The position numbers and the translations under genes are program-made. From assembly GCA_003529325.1 (NCBI GenBank), contig DPVW01000424.1, forward strand, positions 6,922-15,260: DNA of 8,339 bases. The letters are read 5' to 3'. Source of the stretch: Candidatus Latescibacterota bacterium. GTDB lineage: Bacteria > Latescibacterota > UBA2968 > UBA8231. The notes under the pieces are model-generated. The model ran no database searches. It was given only the letters and a program-made list of their open reading frames with translations, and was not told the DNA's origin. This document shows positions 7,176 to 8,339 of this stretch, one piece after another. How positions within the stretch are numbered: position 1 is the first letter of the stretch; the number at the start of each line of letters is the position of its first letter.

Positions 7176-8338
7176 GAATGCCCGTCACTCGCTGATGCGA
7201 AATCGCGATAGGTCGACTCCAGCGCAGGGCGATCAAGCGCTTCGTGCAGCACCCTGGCGCGCTCGACATCGCCGCCAAAGCGCGCACCACCGCCGCTGAA
7301 TTCTGCCGTTGTGACGGGCACATCGGTCGCTACCAGGTTGCCCGTCGCTTCCCGACTGGCCACCAGCTCTCCGTCGATCCACAGTCTCAGTGTACTTCCG
7401 TCGTACGTACCCAGCAGATGATGTCGCCCGCCAGTCAACGGATGATGGCTGGCGATGCTGCGCACACCTGCATCGGTGTTCACCAGAAAACTCGGCCCAG
7501 GCACTGCCGCACAGAGGCCACCATTGTGACCGTAGTCGCAGTAACGCAGGCTGAAGGCGCCATCCGCACCCAGGGTGTCACAACGCAGCACCCTGCCATG
7601 GAATGCCTCTCCACCCTCACCATCATAACCATCCGTGGCTGCAGCATCCCAGCATTCCCAGCTGTCGCCAGCGGCGAAGGGGCGTCGGGTGTCGTAGCGC
7701 ACCATGGAACTGTGACCGTAAGCACAGAAATACAGCCAGCGACCATCGAATACGGCACCCACATTCAGACCGAGACCGTGGGGTTTGGCGTCGACGGCCT
7801 CCCAACTGTCGGTATCCTCGAAGTCGCCCTGGGTGTCGTGACGTACTACGATACCGTGCAAAAGCGGCACGAAGTAGACATACCGACCGTCGTAGGCCCC
7901 ACCGTCGAAACAGACCGCCTGCGCACCGAGGACTTTCGTGTCGAAACGGCGGTAGCTCAGCGGATCGTGAAAGTCCGCGCCCGTATCCATGCGCAGCACG
8001 GTACCACTGTGTTGATCCTCCTGCAGCGGCTGACCGGGGGTGCTCTCATACCCGGGGCAGAAGTATACATGGCGACCGTCGAAGGCGGCGCCCTGGGCCG
8101 AGTGCGGCAGATCGGCATCATGCGCACTCCAGGCATCCCGCTCTCTGAATGGCCCCCGCGTGTCGTAGCGCAGCACGCGGCTGTGGTACCCCGTCGAGTC
8201 GTCTCGTGGCGCAAAGATGACGTATCTGCCATCGAAAGCGGCGCCATAATAGCAGACCGTATTGAGCCCATCCGTGCCACCGGCATCGAAGGCTTCCCAC
8301 GTGGCGGCATCGTGGAAGTCACCGTGCGTGTCACAGCG
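7172..8338 (-). CDS. tandem-repeat propeller-like protein with C-terminal LamG domain, 5'-partial
   Basis: The frame is open to the right edge, so the start lies outside; 388 codons are visible. The N-terminal part has four complete tandem units of 48-59 residues plus the first half of a fifth. Each unit begins R-x-D-T-x-x-x-F, has a D-x-x-S/T/A-W-x-x-x-D segment, then A-x-F/Y-DGR-x-V/L-Y/I-F and a loop, as in Kelch-like or other beta-propellers. From residue about 240 to 380 comes a LamG/concanavalin A-like lectin domain: FSLRYCDYGHNGG, then HHLLGTYDGSTLRLWIDGEL followed by VASREATGN, and a closing ALDRPALESTYRDFA helix. LamG domains of this sort bind glycans or form surface adhesins. The N-terminus is not seen, so secretion is unknown. 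The gene overlaps the oxidoreductase by four bases, tying a probable glycan-binding protein to a sugar-type dehydrogenase. Confidence 0.75.
   Translation of the reverse strand, partial: RCDTHGDFHDAATWEAFDAGGTDGLNTVCYYGAAFDGRYVIFAPRDDSTGYHSRVLRYDTRGPFRERDAWSAHDADLPHSAQGAAFDGRHVYFCPGYESTPGQPLQEDQHSGTVLRMDTGADFHDPLSYRRFDTKVLGAQAVCFDGGAYDGRYVYFVPLLHGIVVRHDTQGDFEDTDSWEAVDAKPHGLGLNVGAVFDGRWLYFCAYGHSSMVRYDTRRPFAAGDSWECWDAAATDGYDGEGGEAFHGRVLRCDTLGADGAFSLRYCDYGHNGGLCAAVPGPSFLVNTDAGVRSIASHHPLTGGRHHLLGTYDGSTLRLWIDGELVASREATGNLVATDVPVTTAEFSGGGARFGGDVERARVLHEALDRPALESTYRDFASASDGHS
7700..8338 (-). repeat. coding tandem repeats, RYDT...FDGRYVYF units
   Basis: Four units are encoded at 8171-8338, 7994-8170, 7844-7993 and 7700-7843 (56, 59, 50 and 48 residues). 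A fifth begins at 7699 and runs into the LamG domain without its DGR strand. Conserved positions are R-x-DT at the start, a Trp or Tyr about 14 residues later, and a Gly-rich DGR-x-x-x-F strand near residue 32-42. The DNA copies are diverged, so this is an old protein repeat rather than recent duplication. The array may continue beyond the window. Confidence 0.7.
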
Positions 8339-8339
8339 T

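Noticed and set aside
7603..8148. 181-codon plus-strand open frame
   Set aside because: It is antisense to the repeat/LamG gene and very rich in Arg, His and Pro; it is explained by the periodic, GC-rich coding repeats on the other strand.

Overview
The window is a gene-dense, GC-rich bacterial stretch with two convergent gene sets. Three junctions between neighbouring genes are four-base ATGA stop/start overlaps. I see no rRNA, tRNA, CRISPR array, transposase or phage gene. The gene mix is two beta-propeller-type proteins, a glycoside-hydrolase-like protein, an enolase-superfamily enzyme, a Gfo/Idh/MocA oxidoreductase and a LamG domain. Such mixes are common in uncultured environmental bacteria (planctomycete/Lentisphaera, poribacterial or latescibacterial type), but no marker gene is present, so this assignment is a guess.

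The plus-strand set runs from the left edge to 5796. It holds the 3' part of a BNR/beta-propeller-like protein (to 983), a squalene/phytoene synthase family protein (980-2065), a 788-residue glycoside-hydrolase-like protein (2062-4428) and an enolase (mandelate racemase/muconate lactonizing) superfamily protein (4519-5796). The first three overlap by four bases each. The fourth follows after a 90-base gap.

The minus-strand set runs from the right edge down to 6078. It holds a 5'-truncated protein with tandem RYDT...FDGRYVYF repeats followed by a LamG/concanavalin-like domain (7172-8338), overlapping by four bases a Gfo/Idh/MocA NAD(P)-dependent oxidoreductase (6078-7175).

Between the two sets (5797-6077) lies a start-less fragment on the minus strand. 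It resembles the C-terminal tail of a large multihaem cytochrome-like family and is bracketed by two copies of the octamer CTAGAGAC. It looks like the scar of a rearrangement.

Working interpretation (inference): glycoside cleavage, sugar oxidation and sugar-acid dehydration would be supplied by the GH-like, Gfo/Idh and enolase-family proteins, a usual carbohydrate-processing combination. The unusual member is the isoprenoid (squalene/phytoene) synthase locked between the propeller and GH-like genes. This raises the possibility that the locus handles a glycosylated terpenoid rather than a plain polysaccharide. The sequence does not show the substrate.
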